Below, piece by piece: positions 35,298 through 48,559 of a DNA stretch of 64,000 nucleotides. Origin of the DNA: Parapristionchus giblindavisi (Eukaryota > Nematoda > Chromadorea > Rhabditida > Diplogasteridae); the NCBI GenBank assembly GCA_943737045.1, contig CALSFV010000023.1, forward strand, positions 892,001 through 956,000. The letters run 5' to 3'. Made by a program: the position numbers and the translations under genes. A model generated the notes under the pieces. The model worked only from the letters and a program-made list of their open reading frames with translations. It searched no databases and had not been told where the DNA came from. Position 1 is the first letter of the stretch; each line of letters begins with the position of its first letter.

Positions 35298-38200
35298 CTA
35301 ATCAATCTCTCTGATCGTTGCACTGCACCATACTTCTCCATTCTGAAAGAAAACATTGACACAATTTGAGTATATCAAAAATTAACAATGACAAATAGGA
35401 GATAATTTCAAGTTTGTTCATACCTCGCATTTACATTTTGTGTACTTATCCTGTCTCCAATAATGACCACTCTTGTGATGCTTTCCATTGGATAAACAAC
35501 TCTTCAATTCACGACGTCGTCTGGATAAGGTCAAAGATATCAATGAATTTAAAGATCAAAGATTAAAACCTCGAATAGTTCGGTGGAGGAGCCGAATCGC
35601 ATGCAGAATCACAACAAGATGAGAATACAGCCAGATTCATTGAGGGGTGATTCTCGCACCTATGTACAAAGCGGAGATATATTTGGATATTATCGTTTAA
35701 ATTATTCAATAGTTTAGTACATCAAAATTGCATAGAAAGTAAAGACTGTAAGAGAAAAGAGCCTACTTTTCGTAGAGTTGAGTTGAATTGCCAGGATATT
35801 TGAAGACGTTTCTCTGAGAATATAAGTAATAGCCTTTCAAGTTGTATGTTTTGTCATACCTGTACTCTATCAATATCATCTCCATTATCACATAACCATC
35901 GAGCCAATGTCATCTTCTTTATTTGTTGAAGCTGAATCGGAGTAAACACTCCCGGATTCTCGTACCTGCACATCAATACTTCAAATCACTCTTTTATTTG
36001 TTCGAACCAGAATCGATCTCCGGATCTCGTTCGTCTCATTTGTTCAGTTATTATACAAGCGAATAGTGGTCCAATCAATCCTTCTGACAGTCGACGCTCC
36101 GTCACTCCTCCAACCCAAACATCTATATTACCTGCAATATACTTAAATTTATTAAACTATTTTCACTCGTTAATTATGTGTCTCGTTTCGTTCCTACACA
36201 AGTTGATAAAATATATAATAAAAAAAGAAAACTCATATTCAATACGTTACAGTAATGTACTTAATCGACTGGTTACTAATTGCAAGACTACTGTACCTGG
36301 ATGACCGTAGAGAGTTCGCAGCTTATCAACAACACCTTTGTCTTTCACTATCATTTCCATGTCTTCCCAAGTTGTTGGCACGGAAAGATTGCAAACACGA
36401 CGATACTCAGTGTAACTGAAATAAACATTATCGTTATAGCTATTCATCTACTCTACCAATATGAACGTTGATAAGATGAAATGATGATGATGAATTTGTC
36501 CCTTTAAAGTGACACACCAGCACAATTTTTAACTCTGCTCTGACACACTATCTCGTTGACAAAATAAATGAGAGATAGTTGTAGAGAGAGTCAAATTAAC
36601 TTTATTCGATGTAATACACATTCATTCTTACCCAGGCAATCCATGATCACGCGCACGTTGAATGTTCAAACTGGCGAGGTCGAGAGCGATCTGGAATTTG
36701 GAAATTCAAAATTTATTTTTAAATTACGCAAATATCTCACTTCTGAATTCTTATTGAACAATTTTTCGGTCAATTCAGTATTCAGTAATTGATTAGGCTT
36801 GGGAAGTTTAAGAGGAGATGCGAATAGTCCTCGAAGAAGAGGATCGATTCCTCCTTCAGAAAGAAGTCTTTCAGGAGCAAATAGGGCCTGAATTATTCAA
36901 TACATAAAAATCCTTTTTAATTTTTAACCTCATGAAGAGGAATGTCTCCTTGCGGAATCGATTTGAAATTCTTGTCGAGTCTTCTCAACTTGGGATTGAT
37001 TAGGGTGTGTCCGAAACGGAAAGCCGCAGTGGCAAAGACATTAGCTACGGATGCGTCCACCTGAGATTGAGTCAAACAGGAGTACGGTATTTAGTGATTA
37101 CGGTAGACTATTGATCATTAGTACTTACAGTATGGTCGTAACCTTTGTATTCTCCGATCATTTCAGCATAGGCACTCTGAACAGTACATTGTTTTTTGTT
37201 GTTTTGTGTTGAAAAGTAAATGTATGACATACCTTTCCAAGAATGTGTGGCAGCCAGTGAGAGAATGTTATGTGCTGCATAACGGCACCGATGATCTTCC
37301 TGGTCTGGAAAATGAATTATTATTTTTTAAATATCTTTTTCAAACAAGAAATGGAGTTATGGTCACTACAAAATTCGCTAATTCCCAATGTGTCTATTTG
37401 ATCTACTACTCATATTTGGTCGATCTAAAACCTCCTGATAGATCTTCTCTCCATCCCAAAGTGGATTTAGTTCCAGGAGTTGAGAAGCCAATCGATTATG
37501 TTCACGAAGCAACAACGTTTGCATGGAAGTTAGTCCCAACTGGAAAAGGGCGGTTTACTGTTGACCGGTTACGGTATCTTTATGACTAGAATATCGATTA
37601 CTTGTTCATTAGCTCTAAGATCTCCCGCGAGGAAGCAACGAATAGGATTTTCTCGTGAGAAGTTTCTTCTACAATCCATGAGTGAATCTTTTTCAAATGG
37701 AAGATAGGGCTTTTGTGCCGAAGAAACAATGTCGAATCTATAAAATACGGAAAATAAAGAAAAAAATAAGTTAATTTTTTTCATTTTTCTAATTATGACT
37801 TGCTAAGGTCTCCGACACCAGTCTCTAACTCGTCTTAACTACATCGTTTATTAACCTCATCAATCCATGATCTCCGAATAGATCCCTCAACTCAAGTGCT
37901 TGAACCTCTGTTGATCCATAGAGAATTGATGCATCGAGATATGAAGTCAACTCAAATGTTCATTTCCTTTTCTTCTTTTCTACTTTATTTATGTTTGGTG
38001 TATATATTATTGTTATTAGATGATAATAAAGGATGACAACGTACAATATTCATTTGTTCACGTTGTGTAACTCTATTGAAGAGAAGAGATGTTTCTCCAC
38101 TACCACAGATGGATCCTGATCTCTCGAATTCAATACATGGAAACTTTTTATGGTGAGGACTGAAAATATTGTGATTGAAAGATTGTCAAGACATCTAAAT

Positions 38201-41200
38201 ATACTTTCCACTCTGTAGTTTAGGATCGTCCGGTAGCAAGGGAATATTGAAACACGGATCCATATTCTCGCATGTTCTATTACATACTGCTCCACTCTTG
38301 TAATCATTACGAGCTAACGCCATGGGAGTATGGGTGATGTCGTGGTCTGAATAAGATCAAAGATCAATATCAAAGACTGCACAATAAAGATCAAAGATCA
38401 ATATCAGAGACTGAACAATAAAGGTCAAAGACTGAACAATAAAGATTAAAGATCAGCCCAACTAACCGATAACTTGTCCCCATTGGAAGACAAATGACGA
38501 CAAAGATGTGTGAGCCGTGATTTCTCTAGTAGCAATAACTGTACGGGACACCTCAAATCACAAAATGTATGGCAATTCGCAATTCGCACCAGACTGAACA
38601 GAGTTGTAAAACTGAATAAAACTGACTAGTCTTGCATTGGGTTTGGGGAAACCATAATAAAGTCTGTCCTTATTCCAGCCAACAGGGGTATTGAATCCGT
38701 TCTCGTACATTGCTGGCAGTAATCTTCTCAGAGGCCATTGAGAGACTCCCCAACCAGGATTGTCCAAATTATTACATTGACCATCGTATGATCTACAACG
38801 AATAATAGTTATTTCTCATCCGTATAATTTAGAAAAAAATCCAATATGGTAAAGAAAAGTCATTATAGTACCTGTATTTACTGTTGAAGCACATGTTATT
38901 GCACATATTGTTCTTGAAGAGACCGGCCTGAAAGAAATTCATTAAGACACCGGCTCAGTGAGATTCCAGATAGTGCCGGACATCGACCTCATCGATTTGT
39001 CTCAAAATTTTTTTGTGGATACCCCCATGGCCCCCTATCACAGAATGGGTATTCATTTGGGCTGGGCCCTTGAAACACAGAAGTGGCGGGTTCTCGAAAT
39101 TTGAAAACTCGATTTTCACCAAAAAAAAGTTGAGCGACCAATATTAGTGTGGAATCATTACATATATGCCTATGCAACAAAAACTCGCTATTGGACGGTC
39201 CGGATATCCGATCGCAAACTGATTTTTTTACCTCCTCAAAACATTCTAAATTTAATTAAAATTTTAAAACAAAAAACGGCAGCCCAATTTTTAGCTCTTT
39301 TTGTAGAGCAAAAAATTCCGCGTCGAATGAGGCAAAAAAATAAAAATCGATCGACCCGTGTTTTGAGATAAATGAACCTGAAGATGACCCGAAAATATTT
39401 TTGTTTTCAAACCCCTCATGTTTGTACTCATATTGACGAGCTCGTCGAGTAGAACAACTTTCATGTTGAACATTTTGTCTGATACTCATGTACAAGAGAG
39501 ATACATGAATTAAGATTTATAGGATCCAAATCTTTTTTATCGCTTGTATCTTGAGAACAAACGACTTTCATAGAATACGACCAACATAAAAAATGACGTG
39601 CTCTAAGAGTTCTTTAAAATGAGTATAAACATGGCAAGGATCCGACAATTTTTTTTCATGACCACTTTAGTGGCCATGTTTTTCAGAATAGGGGTCAACA
39701 TTTTTTTTCGTGAAACAACAAATTAAGTATGGATTTTTGAGTTCTACAATATAGGCGTAATCACTTTGTGCACAAAAAATATTTTTCTTTCGATTTACTC
39801 TAAATTGACTGAAAAACTGTGAGAATAAATAAAACTGATGTATTTCTCTTGTACTTGAGTTGCAGACAAAATGTTCAACATGAAAGTTGTTCTACTCGAC
39901 GAGCTCTTCAATATGAGTACAAACATGAGGGGGATTGAAAACAAAAATATTTTCGGGTCATCTTCAGGTTCATTTATCTCAAAACACGGGTCGATCGATT
40001 TTTTATTTTTTTGCCTCATTCGACGCGGATTTTTTTGCTCTATAAAATGAGCCGAAAATTGGGCTGCCGTTTTTTTGTTTTAAAATTTTAATTAAATTTA
40101 GAATGTTTTGAGGAGGTAAAAATCAGTTTGCGATCGGATATCTGGACTATCCTATAGCGAGTTTTTGTTGCATAGGCATATATGTAACTATTCCACACTA
40201 ATATTGGACTTAGGTCGCTCTATTTTTTTTTGGTGAAAATCGAGTTTTCAAATTTGGAGAACCCGCCACATCTGTGTTTCAAGGACCCAGCCCAAATGAA
40301 TACCCATTTTGTGATAGGGGGCCATGGGGGTATCCACAAAAATTTTTTGAGCCAAATCGGTGAGGTCGATGTCCGGGGTCAGTGGCTCAACCCTCGAATC
40401 TTACTGAGCCGGTGTCTTAATTATAAATCAATTTCATCATATGATTACTTGACACCCGGACAACTCCATAATTGTTTGGACATGAGCGGGAGCAAGCACA
40501 GATTCGAACGAGATATTGGTACCGGATATATCGATTCCGGCAAAGTTCAGTCCTGGAAAAAGTTGGCTAATGTCATTGTGAAAATGGCGTGAAAATATTA
40601 ACCTTTATCCACATGGGCGTTGACGAGACGCAAACTTTCCTCGTATATTTCTCTCGCTTTGCTCAATTCGACAACCTAAAATCGATATTCAATTATGTTA
40701 CTTAAATAGCTTTTGTTTCGTTTCCGTATAACCTTCATAGGTAGTGTAAATCGGAATAACTTCCTCATATCCGCAACAGATTTTATACCGTCCGAGATCT
40801 CACTTCTTGTTGAATTTATGGCTCTAAAGAAAAAAGTTATTATTCGATAGGGATCTTACCGTAACCTTACCTATCAACATTCATTCGAGCTTTATCAACA
40901 ATATCTTTTAATGATTGATCGTTGAATGCATTATCGATTGCTTGTATTCCCATAACAGTCAGACGTGCTTCGGACATTATCGAACCAACTGTGTTCGCTG
41001 AAATATTGATTGATTACAGTAATCTTAGGAGGCTTCATTGGAATTCTGAATAGTATCAGTAATAGCATTTTGGTCTTACCTGCCATACAAGAGAATACTC
41101 CATCATCTTGTCGAGAAATATGAGAAATCGTCAGTTCTGATTCATCACTCGAAATCTTTAATTTCCTGATTCAAATTATAATGATGTCATTGAAATCGAA

Positions 41201-42030
41201 CCGAGAATCGTCCCTTGTGTTGAGGAATGATGCTTCCATCGAAGAACCAAGTAATAGATGGACGAGGGACACCATGAGCTTTACAACGGAGTGTCACCTA
41301 TAATACAAGGAATTCTTAGATTTTTGATGAAATATGTCATTACCATTGCTCCAGGATTGATCGTGGCAGATTGAGGAGGATCAAAGATGGACGGAGGCAC
41401 ACTGAGAAGATCAAAGATCAAAAATCAACTTAGTCTGGCCAACCTGTTCACCAAATCTATCCTTACAGTATGTTCAATTCGTCCATATACATTAGCGACT
41501 CGGCAGACGTAACTGTGGAATTATCGATTAGTGAAAGAAATTCAAATATGAAATAAACCTTCCAACATCTGCTTCTAGAAAGGGATATATCTTTAAGATC
41601 TGATCTGCATTCATCATTTCATGTTTACGATTGTTGGTAAGACGAATACCACGGAAGGACCATTCGACGGAGGGTCGAGGAGTACCAGAGACCTATTGTT
41701 TATTCCAATTACTCACAGTAAGATTTATTCAAATTCTCTGCGCTCACAACGCTCTCTCATGTTGTTTACCTTAAAAAAAAGGAATAGAGTTCAGCATTGT
41801 ATTTCACACTGATTTTTCAAATGAAATTTCGTTTATAATTGCTCAAATAATGAAATTCACATAGTATTTCAATTTAAAAAGTTTCCAATCATATTTACCT
41901 CACAGTGTAACTTGACAGTGGTTCCTTCTCTGAACGTGTCATCAGTTGAAGTTAGGGTAAAAACGGGAGCTGAGTTATCACTCCACACTACATGTAGCAG
42001 AGAAAGAAAGATGAACCATTGTATGGTCAT
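35298..42030 (-). CDS. Peroxidasin-like haem peroxidase without LRRs
   Basis: About twenty minus-strand exons join in phase. It starts [19 protein letters not shown] (signal peptide) and goes directly into Ig domain 1 ([17 protein letters not shown], ending [14 protein letters not shown]). Ig domain 2 follows ([20 protein letters not shown], ending [14 protein letters not shown]). The animal peroxidase domain has [37 protein letters not shown] (heme-bound Asp and distal His), [32 protein letters not shown] (proximal His) and [14 protein letters not shown] short Cys-rich tail ([23 protein letters not shown]) matches a VWC domain and ends SATIREID. Peroxidasins normally have leucine-rich repeats before the Ig domains; here none is seen between signal peptide and Ig1. 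Predicted extracellular enzyme acting on basement membrane or cuticle matrix. A palindromic transposon lies in an intron. Confidence 0.9.
38942..40420. mobile_element. Palindromic element with TTAA ends, copy 3, in a peroxidasin intron
   Basis: The ends are TTAAGACACCGGCTCAGTGAG and CTTACTGAGCCGGTGTCTTAA; the two arms mirror each other about a centre near 39680. Same family as 33518-35007. It lies in the intron between the exon ending [10 protein letters not shown] (about 40607) and the exon starting [13 protein letters not shown] (38930), so both exons stay intact and in phase. Confidence 0.9.
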
Positions 42031-43266
42031 CCCAGAGATGAAATATCACCTGAAGTAAGTATTACAAAGTAATAAAACAATATTGATAAATATCAAAACC
42101 CAATTCGTTACCTTGAATCACATGATATTATAATACTTTAACAATAAGACTAGAAGGAAAGTAATTAATTGAAAAGGGAATGAATGGAGTTTGACGATAA
42201 AATGGTCGCGGCTATCATTTGTTTAGGTTAAATATGAGTATGAAACGGAAATACGACACATAGTTAAAATTTACCACAACGATCTCTAAAGTTTTCATGT
42301 TTCCATATAGTAATTCGTTGTTTACTATCGGACAACGGTCAGTGATGAAGATGATCATTAACGAGGGAATTAAACGTCACAGAAGAATAAAATAGGACTA
42401 AGTATGAAACGAAGAAATATCTACGCATGGATTATCGAATAAAGTGAACTACCGTGGAAAGATAAGTCCGAATTGAAGAGGATAGACATTGTCAATAGAT
42501 ATATTAGACAATAGATAACGCTTTTTCGAAGATACAAAGTATGCGAGGGAATGGAGAAAGAGTAAAATATCGCACGATTTGAGATAAGAAGAAGATGGGA
42601 GAATTATGTGGGAGTGTCTAGTTGTAAGAGTGATTGATATGACTGAGAGAGAATGAGAACGGCCAGAGGTCAAAGATCTCCATTCAAGTGAGAGAAACCT
42701 CTAGTGTATGAAGGAAATGATTGACCTTCTAGTGGGTATCTTATCAAACCACAAATAGAACAAGTCACAGATTAGGATGAGAAATAAGTGCTAGAGGAAC
42801 ATTTTATACTTGAACATGTGAAATATTCAATAGATATGCCTGATATCAAAAATTGAATTTAAACTTTTTTCAATATCGTACAAGTTGAATTTTTATGACG
42901 ATATTACTATATTGATGGAAAAAAAAGCGTAGGGGTTGAAAAATGTGCCAACCAAATTTGACTCGATTATTGAGTGGAACGCGATATTCTGTCCGTGGAC
43001 TGGAATAATACAGTACAAATTTTTAAAAGAAAAAAAAACACGAACACAAAAGTTACCCCCTAAAAGAAAAGAAAAGAAAGAGAAAAATATTTCGCGCCAA
43101 CGCAAAACACTGTGACTATCGGCGGTGTGATTTCAATTTTATTTCTTTTCTTTTTTTCTGTCATTCCATGTTCAACAGCCAATATGAGAGAACATGTAAA
43201 ATGAGGAGAGTTTTCTCCCATAACACCACCAAAATATCATAATTTTATTTATCATACATCCAAAGA
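42031..43266. other. Upstream region of the peroxidasin-like gene, no recognised gene
   Basis: I see no further exons, and in particular no leucine-rich repeat exons, upstream of the peroxidasin-like signal peptide. The sequence is AT-rich with A and T runs near 43020-43180. Confidence 0.4.
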
Positions 43267-43940
43267 GGTGCAATGTTGAGTTGGAATATTTTTTCTGGAA
43301 CTTCATTTATCGGACCATTTTTATTGGATCACCGTTCAGGGAACAATTAGTTTCAGAATGATGTTCTGGGAATCCTTCATTTTGGACCGCTCATTTCGGA
43401 TCATTTCTTTCGGAATGACCAGCTCGGAATTATGCATTTCAGAAATTATTCTTTCAAAAACCACATCTCGGAACTTTTTTTCTGGAACTCTTTCAATGGA
43501 TCTATGGTTCTGGAACCTTTTATCTCATTCACACATTTTATCTCACTTCATAGGCCGACCACCGATTCCTACAGCGAGAGACGTCAAACAGACAAATGAG
43601 AATGAAGATGAGTATGCAAAAGAGTATGCATATGAGAAATTACCATGACCAACAAGATCAAAAGTTCAACAAACATCAGTTTTCGGAGATCACTTTTCAA
43701 GACGAAAGTTCCGAGAAAAAAGTTTCCAAAACATAGTTCCGAAAAAAAGTTCCGAAACGAGGGTTTCCATTTTATAATTACGAAATGAGAATTCCAGCTC
43801 TTTCATTCCAATAAAAACTTTCCCCAAATAGCGGTTTCCGAATGAATAGTTTTGAAGTGAGAGTTCTTTTTTAAAAGTGCCCAACTAGAAGTTTCGAAAT
43901 ACAGTGTTCCAGGAAAAATGTTCCAACTCAACATTGCACC
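43267..43940. mobile_element. Mutator-like MITE, 9-bp target duplication ATCCAAAGA
   Basis: Inverted ends GGTGCAATGTTGAGTTGGAA and TTCCAACTCAACATTGCACC (similarity continues for about 35 bp) are flanked by the identical 9-mer ATCCAAAGA (43258-43266, 43941-43949). A 9-bp duplication is typical of Mutator-like elements. The interior is a series of degenerate words of the form TTTCGGAA or TCTGGAAC, spaced about 15-25 bp, in one orientation on the left half and complemented (GTTCCGAAA) on the right half. Confidence 0.82.
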
Positions 43941-43949
43941 ATCCAAAGA

Positions 43950-44689
43950 TGTTTGAAACGACAATTAAATAATTGAATGTGGGGAGTGGATGACTCTTTA
44001 AGGAAATACTTCTTTGATACATTACTCATGAATTGTATTATTAACGTCAGTTCTGTTTTGAAGGAACATAACTAACTAGTGACACGACAGCTGGTCCATT
44101 GATAAACAGTTTACGGATAACCTTAAAATGATTTCAATTTAAAAAAATTAAACTCTAAAACCAAGGCATAAAAACCTGATTTAGTAATGGACTTCTAAGA
44201 ATGAATACGATCGATCCTTGTAAACTATCCAGAGAAAATAGAATCTGCCGCCGTACCAAATCATTTTTTGGACTTTTCTGAAGGGCCTTTTTTGTGTATA
44301 GGTACTTTTTTTAAAGAATGATACTTTATTTGCATAAGACAAATCAGCGAGATTGAATCAAACCAGTAGAGTACGGGCGAAAAATCAACAAACTTGCTAA
44401 TATACTAGGAGATGACTATGATGGGGGAACGATAATAACGATACACACCAACAGAAAGGACGAGCGAGGGAGTGTTAATAGAAAATATAACAAATCGGAT
44501 CAATAGTGAATGAAATCAATAAATAGACAAACGTGAATGGATAAAATACGTACTAAGCAATATGAATAATTCAAAACGAAAAAAGTGGTGACGAATGGGG
44601 TACGTTGAGTAGCAACATGGGAATGGTCAAAACAATCGTAAAAAGGGTATCTTGATATCTTTCATAATCAATCTTCATCTCTTCATCTT
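43950..44689. other. Intergenic, no recognised gene
   Basis: Nothing with coding character or repeat structure was identified. Confidence 0.35.
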
Positions 44690-45030
44690 AGTAGATTTGT
44701 CCATCACGCAGTGCATCTACCGTTGACGGTGAACTCTCTGAAAATGTAATCAATTATGGGGTTTAATGAAATTATGAAAGGCTTGATATGTAATTGAAAT
44801 ATGCCGTTAATATATTATACCTATTTATTTAATACAATTCATTTAATAATAATAGCGATATTATATTTAATAACCAACCATTGTTCTCCGTGAATCCTTA
44901 TTGTATGAAAACGACGCATCGAAGAGAACGAGAAATAGCCTGAAATGAGTTGAGTTAGTGGATCAAAGATGAACATTTTATAGTACCTTTGCTTATTCAT
45001 CCATACATTAACGATTTCCATCTTCTAGAT
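44690..45030 (-). CDS. Possible small peptide gene
   Basis: Three minus-strand segments join in phase. The first runs from an ATG directly after a TATCTAGAAG acceptor-like sequence (about 45021) and reads MEIVNVWMNKQR. The second (about 44870-44935) reads LFLVLFDASFSYNKDSRRTM and ends at a GTTATT donor. The third (about 44692-44739) reads ESSPSTVDALRDGQIY and then stop. The product is about 50 residues with a hydrophobic N-terminal third and a dibasic RR site, as in some secreted peptide precursors. No family is recognised and the donors are weak, so this is a low-confidence model. Confidence 0.3.
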
Positions 45031-45392
45031 ACGATACAAATCTGAAAGAAAATTGATTAGAATATTGACATTAAAAGTAGAATATCTACCGTTATGCAGA
45101 ACAAAGAACATTAAGACGTAGCCCACGAAACCAATCGATCGATACCTGTACCTGCTTAGGAGGAAGAGAAAGAGAAAAAGAAAGAGAGAAAGACAGACAA
45201 TGGGAGAAATATAGGAGGAGGAAAGGTATGCACGGACGTTCATCGTAGATTTATATTATAAAGGATTTAGTTTAAGGCATGACGACCATCATCGACGACG
45301 ATTTGTATTTTGTGTTGATTTATTTTTAATATATTAGGTATAAATAACGAGAATCATTACAGAAATAAGCATAATACTACCTAAATAACACT

Positions 45393-45775
45393 AGTTATCG
45401 CAGGAACCGTGCTCCAAGAAGAGTCGCAGGGTAAAGTGCACCACGAATCCGGGTTTTTCCTTTTCCTGAAACATTTCAGTGATCAAATAACAATTCAAAA
45501 CGCCGAAGATTAAACTACAGCAAAGGAGCTATGACAAATCTTACCATTTTAAAGATAAATGAAGTCAACAAGAATAGAACTAGATCTTGTGCCTTGTTTA
45601 GTGAATAGCAACCGTTAGAACACAACCAATCTGAAAAATACCAAAGATTATACTACACAGAGAAGAGCGTAGATAATGTACGATATAAATGTATTAAGCA
45701 TGACATCAATTTATTAATAAAATTCTCACCGAAATAACGATTAGGCTCCTTCAATAGCTCCTAATCCATCAATTC
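45393..45775 (-). CDS. Unrecognised C-terminal exons (cysteine-containing)
   Basis: Three exons join in phase: about 45735-45765 (ELLKEPNRYF), 45544-45632 (DWLCSNGCYSLNKAQDLVLF, then LLTSFIFKM) and 45393-45466 (EKEKPGFVVHFTLRLFLEHG, then SCDN and stop). Splice signals are standard. The upstream part is not identified; it could be the 3' end of the receptor exons at 46839-48555 or a separate gene. No domain is recognised. Confidence 0.4.
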
Positions 45776-46838
45776 GACCACTAACAACGAAGAGAGATGA
45801 TAATAATGAATGACCACCTTCAAATGAAATGAAATTAGAATGAAGTGGTATATATACTCAATCGATGATTTGCATATACAATCGAGCTAATATGAACTCA
45901 ACTATAAACTACATCTTTTTCATGAACTGCAATCACACTGATATTCCCTCTTTCTTGAACCTTTGCCAAAGATTAACTCAATGAAATACCAAATATGGAT
46001 CAATATGTGTTATAATAACTAAGGAGCTGGCACAACTGACCTAATCCATGACTCAAATTCAATTCAATCAAGAAAAGTATAGTAGCGAACCATTTATAAT
46101 GTTGTAGCAGCCCGCATGGTGACGTTATAGCTAGTGCAGAGTAAATACAATTAAATATATATATTATATTTAACGCGAAATATGCAGGAAAGAACATTTA
46201 TCGAACGTCAAACATGGATAATGACAGATAAGTTTTGATGGCTATGTCAGCTAAATCAAGCAAAACTAGCAACATAACGATGAAACATGTTGCTTACATT
46301 CGATTCATACAGAAATAAGGCCGAAAATATGGTAACAACAAAGAAAAAAACGCAAATAACAAAGTAAAATGTCCGGAGCCTTGATAGAGGTGGCAGCCGG
46401 AACATAAGCCGGAGAATGGCAAAATTAAACTCCAAACTACGAATGAGAATGATAGGTCCAAATTTAGAAAGTGTATTTTTTCTATAGCAGTCCAATTTAG
46501 AGTGGAGGTTAGAAAAGGGAGTAGAGTGTATGCAAAATTGAGAGTGCGCAGACACTGGAGAAAAGTTGCACATTCCTACCCGGCTACTTTCTGTGATCGG
46601 TCGTTTTTCTATGTTCTCTCTTCACTTTCCTTTGCTCTCTCGTTTTCTTCCCCTCACCCTCTCAGATTTTGGCTGTTTTTGGACCAAAAAAGTAACGAAC
46701 TATAAGGGGATTTTCGACTGATTTGGTACGGCGGCTGAAGGCAAATCTTTAACAAGCTCTATTCTATATTGTATTATACGTTGAAATGCATAATATTTAA
46801 TAACGTACTACATATCAATGACTATGATATTTACCGAA

Positions 46839-48555
46839 TATGAGTATCGTAGTATGAATAGAATTGATGGAGACATCCAAGTCAAGTCAAATACAAATGT
46901 GAAAGCCAACAGAACCATAGGATAGCCCCAGAAAAAGAACACACCGATAAGCTTAAGATTCGTCATTATAATAATATATACAATTAATGGACTATTGATG
47001 GAGATTTTTAATTAAAAACACTTGCATGAATGAATTAATGACTAGTCTCTGTTTAGTTCTATTAGTACTTGATGTGAGTTCTTTCGCATGACCCTGTAAT
47101 TCATCAATAAACAAACAACCAAATACAATCAATTAATCAATGATCAATCGAATATCACTTGCCATCTGTTTGAGCAAAATGACCATATGAAGAGAGATGG
47201 CCATAACTAATGGACCTAACCAAGATATCGCAATTGCATAATATTTTATTTCTGCAATATATTAATGAATATTCCATTCTATTACTCTATATTCTGATCC
47301 TTATCTTTCCTTGATGTCTGAGTTTGTCTGTCTCACGTTTTCGTTTAATTACCATTTCATAATCACTTTGATACGATTTCAAATGAAAATAATTTATTGC
47401 TATCTTAATTACAAATAGATTGTATCGTACCTGGCCCACTATATACTGCGTCTCCAGGTTTTCCAAAGAAAATCAGGCGATTATCTGGTTCTTCAATCCA
47501 CGTCAGTTCAGGGCGCTGATAAATTATGACTTATTTAAAGATGAAGACCAGTGGCCGTATGCAAGAACCATTTTCCGGGAAAATGTGACGTCATTAGCGT
47601 AGGCGGAGGCGTTTTCCAAAATTCCTCCGCCTACGCTAATGACGTCACATTTTCCCGGAAAACGGTTTTCCCGTTGTTCTTGCATACTGCCACAGAGAAA
47701 GTTTTTTTTGCTAAATTCTAACGAATATGCAAGATGTGATACAAATAATAAGCAACTTATCTATTTCTATAACAACGATAACTGCTACAGGTAAATAATC
47801 GATTTTTGACAAAGGATTTTTGACATTTTTGACAATACTAACCAAAATTATCCGCTGATCAGCAATATTGCATAGTGGCCCGCCACTGTAGAATATCGGA
47901 TATGGCGTGAAAATGTGAAATCGCAACAAGAAACATAAAACAAATTCATTGATCGCATGAAAGACCTAAATAGCTATAGATTTAGATGATTTGATTACAG
48001 ATTTTCATTCAAAACTTATAAGATACAGCTTTGATCTCTCATTAACATATTTCGAAAAATAACAATACATCTTTTGTATCAACCAAAGAATATCAGAGGA
48101 AGCAAAATGTAATTCAAAATCTCGTAATTTCGATGCCGAAAGTGAATATTGTTTGATTCATATGATAGCTTGGGATGTCTTAAAAAAACTATCTGGTTTT
48201 TCAAAAAATTCCAAAAATGATCGGTTCTATAACGCGAATATTTTAATATACTGATTTTAAAGTGTTACCTCATTCGCTATGTAGCCCCATCTTATGTCAG
48301 ATTTATATAAATTGCTCCTCGTGTGTAATATAAAGAAAACAAGTGAATGAATCGTAAACAGAGACACCAATGGAATGATGAACTCGAATCTAATCATAAT
48401 AATAATATGACATCTTTCGAAAGTATTATCAGTTAAAAATATAGTTGAATTACTTTATTTCTAAAAAAATGAAAAAGGAAACTAACATCGTAAGTGCAGT
48501 GAAGCGTCCCAGTGAAGCGCATATGGGAGTGAACCGTTTGGAATCATGGTGAGCA
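46839..48555 (-). CDS. 7TM serpentine receptor exons, partial (Srg/Srv/Srx-like)
   Basis: Minus-strand exons in order. About 48495-48553: FTPICASLGRFTALTI, the end of TM3 with the GRFTA signature. 48280-48396: FEFIIPLVSLFTIHSLVFFI, TM4, then ILHTRSNLYKSDIRWGYIA. About 47436-47518: the extracellular loop RPELTWIEEPDNRLIFFGKP. About 47163-47250: TM5, EIKYYAIAISWLGPLVMAIS. 46839-46960: TM6 or TM7, LIGVFFFWGYPMVLLAFTFV, ending RYSYS. The first three join in clean phase. N-terminal exons with TM1-TM2 and a clear TM7 end were not found, so the gene is either incomplete in my reading or decayed. A small hairpin MITE (47549-47695) lies between exons. Confidence 0.5.
47549..47695. mobile_element. Snap-back MITE of about 147 bp containing two CRE octamers
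   Basis: The ends CAGTGGCCGTATGCAAGAAC and GTTCTTGCATACTGCCACAG are inverted, and the inner part (TTCCGGGAAAATGTGACGTC, then ATTAGCGTAGGCGGAGG) is mirrored almost base for base. The loop is near 47610. Each arm holds TGACGTCA, the consensus cyclic-AMP response element. It lies in an intron of the receptor exons 46839-48555. Confidence 0.75.
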
Positions 48556-48559
48556 GACT

